Below the pieces are notes generated by a model, which searched no databases, was not told where the DNA came from, and was given only the letters and a program-made list of their open reading frames with translations. Positions 8,873-19,100 of a stretch of DNA of 64,000 nucleotides are shown one piece after another. The translations under genes were made by a program, and so were the position numbers. The number at the start of each line of letters is the position of its first letter. Positions within the stretch are counted from its first letter, which is position 1. Source of the DNA: Phycisphaerae bacterium RAS2. GTDB lineage: Bacteria; Planctomycetota; Phycisphaerae; UBA1845; UTPLA1. The DNA lies in NCBI GenBank assembly GCA_007753915.1, contig CP036352.1:434001-498000 (forward strand), written 5' to 3'.

Positions 8873-11290
8873 TCAGGGTACTGGCGGGGAAAGCCCGACG
8901 GAAAGGGGCGGGCCGAACCGAGCAATCCCATTGGAACGGAGTCCTTTGTAAAGGAACTCGGTCGTTGAAATGTAAGTCGCCGATGGCGTTGCCGGGTCGC
9001 CGTCATCATCGAACAAGACAGATGCGCAGGGTCGATCCGGCCCGGAGAGAGCGAACATCGCGCCGCTGTTCTCCCAATCTTCCCCCTTCTGCCAGAAAAG
9101 GAACGGGTAGGAAGTGTTTCCTCCCGGTCTACGGCCGATCAAAAAAAGCGTCGGTGTCTGCGGGCCGTATCCATCGCGATCGATGTACCCAATGTAGCTG
9201 ATTTGTTGGAAGCCTTTGATCGGCTCCCATTCCTGGCCCGACCAGTGCAACGCAGTCTCCATCAAAGGCTGTCCGGGCAACGCCAGGTGCCCGATTGCGT
9301 AAAGGGCTCCAATTCGAGGGCCATCGCCGTCAGGGTCCGCTACGACTAACTGGTAAACCGTTCCCAGAAACCCTTTGTCCATCGCGATCCAGTGACGGCC
9401 GTCCCATCGCGCGATTCGCGAAAGCGCACGAGAACCATTGGTCGGCACGAAATTACCACCGAAGATCAGAGTGGGCGGTGCTGGTCCATCGCCGTCGTCA
9501 TCAAAAAGGATGCATTTGTATGCCGTTCCCGTGGCATTGAATGGCGCGCCGAGCGAGTGCCAACCCGTCTGGTCCCAGCGAAGGGCAATTTCAAACGTCG
9601 AGCTGCCCGGCCGCTTCAGTTTGCCCGTGACATAAACACCACCGGGTAGTGTGCCCTTCGGGTCGTCGATCACTTCAACCAGAGCGTTGATCGTCGATCC
9701 GGAAGCAAGTGGCGGGCCGAGCAACTCGTAACCAGTCGCCTCGGACCACGCCGCGATGCCGGGGGCCACGCCGCTGCCGAAGTTGCCACGGCCCCCCAGC
9801 AGGATTTCACCCAGTGCGGAACTCGCTGGAGTTTGAAGCGCGCTCACATCGAATGGAGGCGTGACCGAGAGCGCAAGCGGTTCCCATTTGCGACTGTTCC
9901 AGCGCTGCAAGAAGCCGTTGTATGACTTCGAAAACAAAATCGACCGGCCCTCACGATTTGTCCCGACTGCAATCGGAGGCACGTATTGTGTGAAGGGGGA
10001 GGCGGAGCCAATTCCAGCCATGACGTAGGACCAACGGCCGCTCCATTTTGCAAGCAGCTTTGAACCGTAACTTGAGAAGGTTGAGAATCGACCCCCGACG
10101 AGCAACTCGGCATCGCCGTCGCCGCAGGCCGGCTCATGCGTTGCAAGGGCACCAAATGCGTTTGAGTCATTGCCCCACCAGTACATGATTTCGTTTGGAA
10201 AAACTGACCATTGATCTCCGTCCCACCTTGCCAGAATCCCGAACGAGCCAACGAGAAGCGAAGAGCGCTGCGGCCCCGGACCATCCATGTCAAAGACTGC
10301 CAAGGAGTTCACGCCGACTTCGCAATTGCACGGAAAATAACCAATCGTTGACCAGTTGCTACCGTCCCAACGCGCGATCGGCACGCCGTTGCTCGGAAAC
10401 TCGTCCGTCGCGACATAAAGGAAAGGCGGTTGGCCACCTTCGCCGTCATCGTCAAAGACGGCGGTGGACGAAACCGGCGCAGAGAATCCATCGCCCACCG
10501 GTTCCCAAAGGTCATCCATCCACTTTGCAATGAAACGCACGGGGGTCGATCCCGCGGCAGTGAAGTCGCCGCCGGCGTAGATCGCCGGTTTGTTATAAGG
10601 ATTGTTTGGATCACCGTACACCGCGAGCGAATGGATCGTGCCGTTCAGCGACTGCCGATTGTTCACAACGGTGAGATTGCGGCCGTCCCATTTGTACAGG
10701 TATTGGTCGCCGCCGATGTACAGCGCGGGAGGGACGCCGTCGTCGGGGTCGTCGTCAAACACGGTCATCGCCCGCAACGTTCCGGAGAAGTAGTCGCAAG
10801 CTTCGAGTGCAAACCACTTATTGCCGTTCCATCTTGCTATCTTGCAGATGACCTCGCCACTTTGAAGGAGTGTGAAGTTCCCACAGGCGTACAGCGCTTC
10901 GGGGATCGGGCCAGTGCCATCGTCGTCGAAGACCTGTAACGCGAAAACAGGCCCTGTGAAGTTTGGATGCACGGACGAGCCCACCCGGCCCAATGTCCCG
11001 CCCTCGTATCGGCCAAGGGACTGGCACCACGAGCTGGATGCGTACAGCCAGTACGAGACAGAAAAGTCACCGCCCACGAACCATGAAGCAGGCCTGGGGC
11101 CAGGTCCGTCTTCGTCGAACTTGGCCATGCAGTGAACGCGTCCGGTCGCGACTGGGTCGGCGAAACCATCGGTCCATCCGATCTCGCATTGTCCGAGACT
11201 TGCCTGAACCAGCCCGAGGGTGGGGAGCAAACATGAAATTATACGCGCGTACATTTTCAGGGCCTGGATAAGGGGGCACCGTTTCGTCAT
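8873..11290 (-). CDS. Secreted repeat protein with DxDxDG-containing blades (propeller-like)
   Basis: An 805-residue protein with an N-terminal signal (IISCLLPTLGLVQASLGQC). It is built of about 12 repeats of 55-75 residues. Each repeat combines an acidic VFDDDGxGPxPP loop, a LYxGGxFT strand and an IARWDGxxWxxLG strand. The layout resembles a beta-propeller or Kelch-like fold in which the acidic loop could bind calcium (inference). This repeat style is common in planctomycete secretomes but has no assigned function that I know of. No dockerin or sorting tail is visible at the C terminus (SVGLSPPVP). The start is uncertain: the second Met at 11254 gives a more compact signal peptide, and neither start has a strong Shine-Dalgarno. 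Confidence 0.75.
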   Translation of the reverse strand: MTKRCPLIQALKMYARIISCLLPTLGLVQASLGQCEIGWTDGFADPVATGRVHCMAKFDEDGPGPRPASWFVGGDFSVSYWLYASSSWCQSLGRYEGGTLGRVGSSVHPNFTGPVFALQVFDDDGTGPIPEALYACGNFTLLQSGEVICKIARWNGNKWFALEACDYFSGTLRAMTVFDDDPDDGVPPALYIGGDQYLYKWDGRNLTVVNNRQSLNGTIHSLAVYGDPNNPYNKPAIYAGGDFTAAGSTPVRFIAKWMDDLWEPVGDGFSAPVSSTAVFDDDGEGGQPPFLYVATDEFPSNGVPIARWDGSNWSTIGYFPCNCEVGVNSLAVFDMDGPGPQRSSLLVGSFGILARWDGDQWSVFPNEIMYWWGNDSNAFGALATHEPACGDGDAELLVGGRFSTFSSYGSKLLAKWSGRWSYVMAGIGSASPFTQYVPPIAVGTNREGRSILFSKSYNGFLQRWNSRKWEPLALSVTPPFDVSALQTPASSALGEILLGGRGNFGSGVAPGIAAWSEATGYELLGPPLASGSTINALVEVIDDPKGTLPGGVYVTGKLKRPGSSTFEIALRWDQTGWHSLGAPFNATGTAYKCILFDDDGDGPAPPTLIFGGNFVPTNGSRALSRIARWDGRHWIAMDKGFLGTVYQLVVADPDGDGPRIGALYAIGHLALPGQPLMETALHWSGQEWEPIKGFQQISYIGYIDRDGYGPQTPTLFLIGRRPGGNTSYPFLFWQKGEDWENSGAMFALSGPDRPCASVLFDDDGDPATPSATYISTTEFLYKGLRSNGIARFGPPLSVGLSPPVP

Positions 11291-11452
11291 CTGTTAGATC
11301 GTCACTTGGTGGGCGCGAACAGATCATTCGGCCGCCACGGATTCAGACGCGCGGGAGTAGGAAACGACGGAATAGAATTCTTGAAAAAAACAGGAGAAGG
11401 ACGATTCGCGCTCGAGTCGGCAAGTCAAGCCGGGCCTGCACGAATGAAGCGT

Positions 11453-12664
11453 CTATTTCCCTTTCACAAGCTTGCTTTGCGACGCGCGCGGGGAAGCGGG
11501 GCCGCTCTTTGAGCGGGCCGGGGCGCTGGGGTTGCGCCCCGCGCCGTTGGCGGGGGCCGTCTTGCCGACGACCTCCAGCAGCTTGGGCACAAAGTAACTG
11601 CGCGGGTCGAGCTGGGCGGCGTGTCGCAGCACGGGGTAGGCAGCAGCCGACCCAGCGGTCCGGAAGAGCACATAGCCGAGCACGGCGCGGGCAGCGGCGT
11701 CCTTCGGATTGCGCACGACGTGGGCCTTGAGCGCATCGAGATGACGGTCGAATTCGGCGCGCTCGCCGTACTCATCGCGCAGGTCGTAATCCCGGCTGAC
11801 GAGCAACGGCGAGAGTTCAAAGGCGCGCGACAGTTGCACGACGGACTCGTCGTATCGCCCGAGCGCGAACAGAGCGTGCCCCGCGTGCAGCCGCGCGGCG
11901 GCCGAACCGTGGTCCGCGTCGGCCGCACCGAGGAACTTGATCGCGGCCTGCTCGTAATTGCCCGCGTTGAACTGGGCCATGCCGTCGTCGAAGAGTTCCA
12001 TGTTCTGGTTGATGAGGTACCCCGCGCGCTCCGACGCGAGATCGCGGAATTGCTGCCGCTGCTCGATGGTGACTTCGCGCTCGTAGTAGAAGAGCGGGTC
12101 GTAGGCAAAGGGCGGCGGGTTCGAAACAACCCACGAATCAGTCCATGCGTTCGCTACCCAACCGCTGGAATACGGCCCGATGCCGCCGCAGGAGAGATTG
12201 TTCCGGCCGTAGATCGGCGCGCTGCGGCCGAACGAGCGCGTGTGCCCGCCGAAGCTGGGGGCGTAATTGCCGTAGGGCGTGGTTCGCGAGCCGAAGCCGG
12301 GCGTGCCGAAGCGGCCGGGGGTGATCACGGGGTATCGCACGATGCCGCCGGCCTGGAAGCGATCGTTGCAGGCGGTGTTGAAGGCGCGTACGGGATGGTT
12401 GGTATGTCGATAAGTGTCAAAAAACGGACTGGTCGCGCCGGACTGGGTGTAGATCGGTCGCGGCGGGGTGTAGTAGTACTGCATCGTTCCGACCGAGCTG
12501 CGGCAGAGCGGGTCCGGCCCGGGGATGCGCACGATGCGCGACGAGAAGCCGCTGTTGCAGGTGCTGCCTGATCCGCGCGAGGGGATGCCGCCGGCGAAGG
12601 ATTCGTGAGCAAGGCTGATTGAGGCGGCGACAGCGACGAGGGCGGGAAGAACGCTGCGGGACAT
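11453..12664 (-). CDS. Exported TPR-repeat protein
   Basis: About 403 residues. The ATG at 12664 is chosen because GGAG stands 6 nt before it and a typical signal peptide follows (MSRSVLPALVAVAASISLA, cleaved near SFA-GG). The frame stays open for 93 more codons upstream, but those are Arg/Pro-rich and lack a ribosome site. Residues about 30-190 are low-complexity Gly/Ser/Tyr/Arg. Residues about 215-390 hold three or four TPR-like helical pairs, for example MAQFNAGNYEQAAIKFLGAA and HAGHALFALGRYDESVVQLS. It ends with a basic Ser/Pro tail. Probably an extracytoplasmic protein-interaction scaffold; no partner is indicated by its neighbours. Confidence 0.75.
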   Translation of the reverse strand: MSRSVLPALVAVAASISLAHESFAGGIPSRGSGSTCNSGFSSRIVRIPGPDPLCRSSVGTMQYYYTPPRPIYTQSGATSPFFDTYRHTNHPVRAFNTACNDRFQAGGIVRYPVITPGRFGTPGFGSRTTPYGNYAPSFGGHTRSFGRSAPIYGRNNLSCGGIGPYSSGWVANAWTDSWVVSNPPPFAYDPLFYYEREVTIEQRQQFRDLASERAGYLINQNMELFDDGMAQFNAGNYEQAAIKFLGAADADHGSAAARLHAGHALFALGRYDESVVQLSRAFELSPLLVSRDYDLRDEYGERAEFDRHLDALKAHVVRNPKDAAARAVLGYVLFRTAGSAAAYPVLRHAAQLDPRSYFVPKLLEVVGKTAPANGAGRNPSAPARSKSGPASPRASQSKLVKGK

Positions 12665-12966
12665 GGGTTGCTCCACACCAGTGGCCGCCGGTCGGAGAGG
12701 AGCGGCCGATTCACGAGACGAACCATTACAAGATATTAGACCTGAAGGAGCGTCCAAAGTTAGCGTTGGATGGGGGGCGTCGCGAAAGAATTTGCGGATG
12801 CGTCTTTTGCATTTGCACCAAGAAGCACGCGTGCGCGGCACCGAGGGGCCGGGGCGGGTGGCCGCGGAGGCAATTCCTAAGCGTGGTTGCGAACAAAGTT
12901 TGGAGCGTGGAGCGGGGAATGAAATCGCGCGGTGAATTGTCACGCAAGAAAGGGCGTTTTGCCGCT

Positions 12967-12986
12967 AAGTTAGTAATCACTAACTT
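12967..12986. promoter_or_regulatory. Candidate operator, distal copy (8-bp arms, 4-nt spacer)
   Basis: Perfect inverted repeat AAGTTAGT - AATC - ACTAACTT. Fifteen of 20 positions match a second copy 154 bp downstream that lies just before the ribosome-binding site. A repeated dyad of this size upstream of one gene is typical of a dimeric repressor or activator site; the regulator is not identified. Confidence 0.5.
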
Positions 12987-13120
12987 CTCCGTTCTGTATC
13001 AGGGACGGGCGCAGCGGCGAGGAAAGGTGAAAGAAAACCGCGATTTTGCTTGCAATCCTCGGCCGTGCGGGTGCAATACGCACCGGTGCAAGACGTGCGG
13101 GCCGCCGGTCGAATCGGCCC

Positions 13121-13140
13121 TAAGCTAGTGATTCCTAACC
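13121..13140. promoter_or_regulatory. Candidate operator, proximal copy next to the Shine-Dalgarno
   Basis: Imperfect copy of the upstream dyad: TAAGCTAGTG then ATTCCTAACC. It ends directly before the AGGAG ribosome-binding site at 13141, so a bound protein would probably block transcript elongation or initiation. Conserved positions between the copies are TAAG-TAGT-AT-CTAAC. Confidence 0.5.
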
Positions 13141-13152
13141 AGGAGCTTTTTC

Positions 13153-15060
13153 ATGGTTGCCAACGCCACGACCACCGCGAAACCCACGCCGGGCGAATCC
13201 GGCACTGTCGCATTGCCGCTGTTGCGCGATTCGATTGACGCGACGATTGCCGCCGAGCGCGAGCGATTGATGAAGGAGGCCGGGCTGACGGTCGGCCCCA
13301 TTCAGCACTTCAAGCGCCCGGTGGAGCGGAATTTCACGCGATCCGAGCGTGGGAAGGTCACCATCTGGCTTGGTGGTCTGACGCTGCGACACGAGATGCT
13401 CATCGTCGCCGGGCTGGAGGGGCTGGGCTACAAGGTCGGGCTGATCCCCACGCCGGTGAAGGCCGACTTTCAGGCGGGCAAGGAGTTCGGCAACAACGGC
13501 CAATGCAATCCGACGTACTTTACGGTCGGCGCGCTGGTGAATCACCTCAAGCGCATGCGCGATGAACAGGGCATCCCGCTGGAACAGATTCTCAACGATC
13601 ACCTCTTCATCACCGCCGGGGCCTGTGGCCCCTGTCGATTCGGCATGTATGAAGCCGAGTATCGCCTCGCTTTGCGCAACAGCGGCTTTGACGGTTTTCG
13701 CGTCATGTTGTTCCAGCAGAGCGGCGGGTTGGATCAGGCCGCGGTCGAGGCGGGGCTGGAGTTCAATCTCAACTTTTTCCTGTCGCTGCTGAACGGCATG
13801 TTCATGGGCGACATCCTGAACGAAGTGGCGTACCAGATTCGGCCGTACGAGACGGTGCCGGGTCAGACGAACGCGGTATTCGACAAGTGTCTCAAAATCT
13901 GCCAGGAGGCGTTGAAGAAGAAGAATTACGACGAGGTGCATCAGGGGGCGCTGGCGAAGATTCTGGCGAAAGTCGCCCCGGTGAAGGGGCCGGCCGACGC
14001 GGCGAAGTTCTTGGATCAGTTGCGCGGCACCTATTACGCCGAGACGTTTGCCGAGTGCGCGAAGATCATCAACGAGGAGATTGAGGTCGACTGGCTGCGG
14101 GCCAAGCCGATCGTGAAGGTGACCGGCGAATTCTGGGCGCAGACAACCGAGGGCGACGGCAACTTCCGCATGTTTCCGTTTTTGGAAGGTGAAGGCGCCG
14201 AAGTGCTGGTCGAGCCGGTAGCGACGTGGATTTGCTACATGTTGCACCAGGCGGGGTTGAAGGCGGGCGACCGCAAAGGGCTGGACAAAACGTCGAAACG
14301 CCAAAACACCGAAATGCCAAGGCAGGAGGAAGCCGACGGATCGCAATCCGTCGGCGTTGGCGATCACGGCGCCGGTGATGCCGATCGTCCATCGCGTTGG
14401 AATCTGAAAGCCCGGCTCGCCGCGGAGCTTGCGTTCCGCAAGAAGATGTTCACCTTCGACATCGCCGAGAAGATCATCAAGCACGAATACAACAAGCTGC
14501 GCGAGGCCATCGGCGGCACGGCCCACGAGCTGGCGAATCAGTTGGAACTGACCCGCGCCGGCCATCCGTATTACAACAGCCGCGCCGGCGGCGGTGAGGG
14601 CCATCTCGAAGTCGCCAAGAACATTTACTACTCGTCGAAGGATCTCGCCCACATGGTGCTGTCGCTCAAGCCGTTCGGCTGCATGCCCAGCACGCAGAGC
14701 GACGGCGCCCAGGCGGCGGTGGTGAGCCACTACAAGGACATCATCTACATCCCGATCGAGACGAGCGGCGAAGGCGACATCAACGCGCACTCGCGCGTGC
14801 AAATGGCGCTGGGCGAGGCGAAGGTGAAATGCAAGGACGAGTTCAAGCGGGCCGTGGCATCGACGGGCTACACGCTGGAGCAGATTCGTGAGTACGTGGC
14901 CCGCGAGGAAAACCGCGACCTCCGTCGGCCGCTGCTGCATGTGACGCACCGCAAGGGCGTGATCGGCAAGGCGGCGAGCTTTGTGCTGGATGTGGGCGAG
15001 CGGATGAAGAAGGAAGGCGTGGCAGTCGGTGAGGAAGCGCGCGAAGCGGTCTGTGTTTAG
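13153..15060 (+). CDS. 2-hydroxyacyl-CoA dehydratase (HgdB)-like protein, COG3581 type
   Basis: A 635-residue cytoplasmic protein resembling the subunit-B-like half of the activase-related dehydratase family. AGGAG lies 7 nt before the ATG. Recognisable Cys-containing segments are GNNGQCNPTYFTVGALVNH, ITAGACGPCRFGMYEAEYR and KPFGCMPSTQSDGAQ, consistent with iron-sulfur or nucleotide binding. The natural substrate of this subgroup is unknown. The partner is very probably the BadF/DUF2229 protein encoded 1 kb downstream; in many genomes both parts form one ~1,400-residue polypeptide. Oddity: residues about 385-415 (EADGSQSVGVGDHGAGDADRP) are a low-complexity insertion made by a 24-bp palindromic repeat that is also present twice in the partner gene. 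Confidence 0.75.
   Translation: MVANATTTAKPTPGESGTVALPLLRDSIDATIAAERERLMKEAGLTVGPIQHFKRPVERNFTRSERGKVTIWLGGLTLRHEMLIVAGLEGLGYKVGLIPTPVKADFQAGKEFGNNGQCNPTYFTVGALVNHLKRMRDEQGIPLEQILNDHLFITAGACGPCRFGMYEAEYRLALRNSGFDGFRVMLFQQSGGLDQAAVEAGLEFNLNFFLSLLNGMFMGDILNEVAYQIRPYETVPGQTNAVFDKCLKICQEALKKKNYDEVHQGALAKILAKVAPVKGPADAAKFLDQLRGTYYAETFAECAKIINEEIEVDWLRAKPIVKVTGEFWAQTTEGDGNFRMFPFLEGEGAEVLVEPVATWICYMLHQAGLKAGDRKGLDKTSKRQNTEMPRQEEADGSQSVGVGDHGAGDADRPSRWNLKARLAAELAFRKKMFTFDIAEKIIKHEYNKLREAIGGTAHELANQLELTRAGHPYYNSRAGGGEGHLEVAKNIYYSSKDLAHMVLSLKPFGCMPSTQSDGAQAAVVSHYKDIIYIPIETSGEGDINAHSRVQMALGEAKVKCKDEFKRAVASTGYTLEQIREYVAREENRDLRRPLLHVTHRKGVIGKAASFVLDVGERMKKEGVAVGEEAREAVCV
14332..14355. repeat. 24-bp palindromic repeat, copy 1, inside coding sequence
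   Basis: Half-site GCCGACGGATCG followed by its near-perfect reverse complement. It is read in frame as ADGSQSVG within the HgdB-like gene. Confidence 0.85.
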
Positions 15061-15063
15061 CGT

Positions 15064-15088
15064 GTAGGGTCCGCTGTGCGAACCCTAC
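15064..15088. terminator. Stem-loop between convergent genes
   Basis: GTAGGGT pairs with ACCCTAC; the stem extends by CGC/GCG after one mismatch, leaving a 3-nt loop. It sits in the 40-bp space between the stop of the HgdB-like gene and the stop of the opposing epimerase gene, so it could serve as a bidirectional terminator. There is no T-run on either side, so factor-independent activity is doubtful. Confidence 0.4.
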
Positions 15089-15100
15089 GGTGCCTGACGT

Positions 15101-16045
15101 TCATCGTTGAAGGGCAGTGTAAGACTGATGGCGATCGGAACGGCGGGAGAGTTCGCTGGCGTAGTAGCGGCCGAGGGTCGCGGCGTTTTCGCGCGCCCAG
15201 TCGGTGAGACGGGTTTCGCCGGTGCTGGGCGCGTTGCTGTCCAGCAGGCCGGCCATCAGCGCTCCGATTTCGTCGCGGGTCAGGACCATGTCGCGCACAT
15301 ATCCGCCAATCGCGCGACCGATGTGATAGCCGATGGCGCTGGGCATCGGGAGAATCAAGCGACGCAACTTGAGGATACGGGCGATCTCCCTGACCAGTTC
15401 GCGATACGTGAATCGCTCCGGCCCCACGGCATCGACAGCCAAGCTCTCGGTTTCAAAACCCTGTCGCACGGCGAGGTCGGCGAAGTCGTTGATGTGAATC
15501 GGGCGAATGCCGTACGAGCCATCCCCGAACAAACCGAAGATCGGAAACCGCCGCAGAATCCACGCGATGTTGTTCACCAGAATGTCTTCATCGCCGAACA
15601 GCACCGCGGGCCGAAGGATGCAATGCGAAAGTCCGGATTCGCGAATCGCCCGTTCCAGCCACGCCTTGCCGCTGTAGTACTCGAACGGCGAGTTCTCGTC
15701 GGGGTTGGCAATACTGACGTGAACAATCCGTCGCACGCCGGCATGTCGCGCCGCGTCAAACAATTTGAGGCTGTTGCGGATCGCCTGCTGGCGCGTGAAG
15801 TCGCCGTGGTTGAAGCGAATCCAGTAGGTGTTGTAAAGCACGTCGGCGTCGCGAAGCGAATCGACGAGCTTCGCCGTGTCGTCGAATGCGAGCGGCAGAA
15901 TCTCAACGCGATTGGCCAACGGGCTGGGTCGCCGCGAATTGGTCAGCGTGCGAACCGTTACGCCGCGGTCAAGCAATCGCTGTGCGATGCGCGAACCGGA
16001 GTAACCAAACGCACCAGTGACAACGTGCAATACGGATTGGCTCAC
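15101..16045 (-). CDS. NAD(P)-dependent epimerase/dehydratase (extended SDR, NmrA-like)
   Basis: About 314 residues. The cofactor site VTGAFGYSGSRIAQRLL is at the N terminus and an active-site-like YYSGKAWLE pair follows (Tyr and Lys of YxxxK), with downstream VRRIVHVSIANP typical of complex-I NDUFA9-like or NmrA-like reductases. The substrate is unknown. GGAG lies 9 nt before the GTG at 16045, which I prefer; an ATG at 16072 would add nine residues. It lies convergent to the HgdB-like gene and divergent from the activase gene, with 61 bp in between, so it splits what would otherwise be a two-gene operon. Confidence 0.8.
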   Translation of the reverse strand: MSQSVLHVVTGAFGYSGSRIAQRLLDRGVTVRTLTNSRRPSPLANRVEILPLAFDDTAKLVDSLRDADVLYNTYWIRFNHGDFTRQQAIRNSLKLFDAARHAGVRRIVHVSIANPDENSPFEYYSGKAWLERAIRESGLSHCILRPAVLFGDEDILVNNIAWILRRFPIFGLFGDGSYGIRPIHINDFADLAVRQGFETESLAVDAVGPERFTYRELVREIARILKLRRLILPMPSAIGYHIGRAIGGYVRDMVLTRDEIGALMAGLLDSNAPSTGETRLTDWARENAATLGRYYASELSRRSDRHQSYTALQR

Positions 16046-16106
16046 CCGTCGGCACTCCAGAGACAAGTTCATTCACGGTCCATTTCGTGAATATCGAGAG
16101 GATACC

Positions 16107-19100
16107 ATGAACCACGCTCCGAACCACGAGGCCGATCACGGTCACACGCACACCGGCGGGTGCTGCTCTTCCACGGGTGCCGCCGCTTCAGGCAATGGCA
16201 CAAGCGGCGGGTCGTTCGCCGACAAGGGCTTCGCCGCCAAGAACGGTGGTTCGTCCGGCGGCGGGTGTTCTTCGGGCGGGTGCTGTTCCTCCAAGTCCGG
16301 CGACTCTAGCCTCACGTCTCAAGCCCCAGGTCTGGTTCAACTCAACGTCGGCATCATCAAGAGCGAAAAGACCAAGCCGGTCATCGAGGACCTGCCGTTC
16401 GCGCCGACGGAGAAATATCCGCAAGGCCTTTTCATCGGCCTCGATGTCGGCAGCACGACGGTGAAGTACGTCGTCGTCGATCCGGTGACGGACGAAATCC
16501 TCGCGAAGGATTATCAACGGCACGACACGAAGCAGCCCGAAAAGTGCATCGAGATGTTCGGGCAGATCGCGCAGCAGTTTCACGACGTGCCGCGCAACGC
16601 CTTTCGCATCTTCATGACCGGCAGCGGCGGATCGAGCATCGGCAAGCGCATCGGCGCGCGATTCGTGCAGGAGGTCAACGCCGTCAGCCTTGCCGTGGAG
16701 AAGCTCTATCCCGACGTGCAAAGCGTCGTGGAACTCGGCGGGCAGGACGCGAAGATCATCGTCTTCAAGACCGACGAATCGACCGGCAAGAAGAAAAAAA
16801 TCCCCAGCATGAACGACAAATGCGCCGGCGGCACCGGCGCGGTCATCGACAAGATCAACGCGAAACTCAAAATACCCACTGAACAACTTTGCGAAATGGG
16901 CTACGTCGGCCTGCGGCTGCACCCCGTCGCCGGCAAGTGCGGCGTCTTCGCCGAGACCGACATCAACGGCCTGCAAAAGCAGGGCGTGCCGCCCGATGAA
17001 CTGATGGCCTCGCTGTTCGAGAGCATCATCCAGCAGAACCTCGCGGTGCTGACGCGCGGGCACACGCTTCGGCCGCAATTGCTGCTATTGGGCGGGCCGA
17101 ATTGTTATATCAAGGGTATGCGCGATTGCTGGCGTCACAACGTGCCGGCGATCTGGCGCGAGCGGAAGATTGAATTCGATGAGAGCAAGCCGATCGAGGA
17201 ATTGATCGTCGTGCCGGACAACGCGCAGTATTTCGCCGCCCTCGGCGCGGTGGAATATGCGAAGATCGAAGTGCAGGACAATCCCGACTTCGGCGTCTTC
17301 CGCGGATTGGACGAACTCAAATGGTACATCACCGTCGGCCGCATCGAGGAGAAGAAGGCCGCCGGCAGCAAAGGATTGTGGAAGGATGAGGCGGACCTCG
17401 CCGCGTTCAAAGAGAAGTATCGCCACGCGAAGTGGGAGGCGCCGCGGTTCACGCCGGGCAGCACCGTCCGCGCGTTCATCGGCGTCGACGGCGGCAGCAC
17501 CAGCACCAAGGGTGTGCTGGTGGACGAGGAGAAGAACGTCGTCGGCCGGGCGTACCAGCTTTCCAAGGGCAACCCGATCGAAGACACGATGGAGATTTTC
17601 GCGCTGCTGGAGAAGCAGGTCGCCGATCAGGGCTGCAAGCTGGAGGTGCTCGGCGTCGGCACGACGGGCTATGCGAAGGATATTTTGAAAGATGTATTAA
17701 AAGCGGATGTGGCGCTCGTGGAGACGGTCGCGCACACGCAGGCGGGCTTGCATTTTTATCCCGACACTGACGTGATCGTCGACGTCGGCGGGCAGGATAT
17801 CAAGCTCATCATCCTCAAGAACGGCCAGGTGAAGGACTTCAAGCTCAACACGCAATGCTCGGCGGGCAACGGGTACTTTCTGCAGAGCACGGCCCAGGGC
17901 TTCGGCTTCAAGGTCGAGGATTTCGCCGACATCGCCTTCAGCGCCGAGGCCATGCCGTCGTTCGGCTACGGCTGCGCGGTGTTCATGCAGAGCGACATTG
18001 TCGACTTCCAGCGGCAGGGTTGGTCGCCGAACGAGATCATGGCCGGCCTGTGCGACGTGTTGCCCAAGAACATCTGGTTGTACGTTTCGCAGATTCCGAA
18101 TCTCGCCAAGCTGGGCACGAAATTTATTCTTCAGGGCGGCACGCAGCACAACCTCGCGGCGGTGAAGACACAAGTCGATTTCATCACCAGCCGCTTCAAG
18201 GGCATGGCGACGCAGCCCACGGTGACGGTGCATAAGTTCTGCGGCGAGGCCGGCGCGATCGGCTGCGCGGTCGAGGCGCATCGGATGTTCACCGAACTGG
18301 GCCATCGCTCGTCGTTCATCGGGCTGGAGCGGGTGCAGCAGATCACCTATCGCACGACGCGGAATGAAAATACCCGCTGCTACTTCTGCAAGAACAAGTG
18401 CCTGCGCACGTTCATCGACGTGAAGACGGGCGAGGAGCAAGCCGACGGATTGCAATCCGTCGGCATCGGCGACACGCATCCGAGCCGCGACCGTGAGGGA
18501 GCGGGTTCGGGCGTGCTCGTCAGCCTAACGACGCAGATCATCAAGCAGGGGCCGGAGGCGGGTCACCCGACGCGCATCAAGCATGGCAGCGTGGCAAGCG
18601 CCGCTGCGTCATCACAAGAATCCGACGGGTCGCAATCCGTCGGCGTCAAGGGTTCTGTGGAGGGCGCCGCCGCGAATGCGAAACCCGCCAAGAGCAAATC
18701 CAAAGTCGCGCTTGAGGAAGGCGAGCAGCGGCTCATCATCGCCACCTGCGAAAAAGGCACCGTCGAAGACGTGAACGACATGCGCGAGATCAAGGCCGGC
18801 CTCGACGCGATCAAGAAGGCCTATCCCAACTTCGCGGAAATCTGCGCTCGCGAGGCGTTCGCACCGGCCGACGTGCCGTGCGTGGCGGATGATGTCGCCG
18901 AGGCGGAGAAAGCGGCGGCGGGCTTCGGCCTGCCCGATCGACTGGTGCTGCCGGCGGTCCGACGCAAGCGCGAGGCGGCGCGGCAGCGCGTCGAGCTGTT
19001 GAAAAAGCGCGGCGACATTCGCATCGGCATGCCGCGCGTATTGAATATGTACTCGATGGGTCCGTGGTTCATGGGCTACTTCCAGGCTCTGGGCATTCGC

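Larger units (their letters stand above)
12665..13152. other. 488-bp intergenic control region between divergent genes
   Basis: Separates the leftward TPR gene from the rightward dehydratase-like gene. It holds two related inverted repeats (listed separately) and no convincing gene. The part before 12990 is noticeably AT-richer than the flanking genes. Confidence 0.6.

Noticed and set aside
11509-12571. Open frames on the plus strand across the TPR gene
   Set aside because: Shadows of the sense gene with no recognisable product.
13135-14949. 604-residue open frame on the minus strand
   Set aside because: Opposes the clearly homologous HgdB-like gene and shows no domain or ribosome site.
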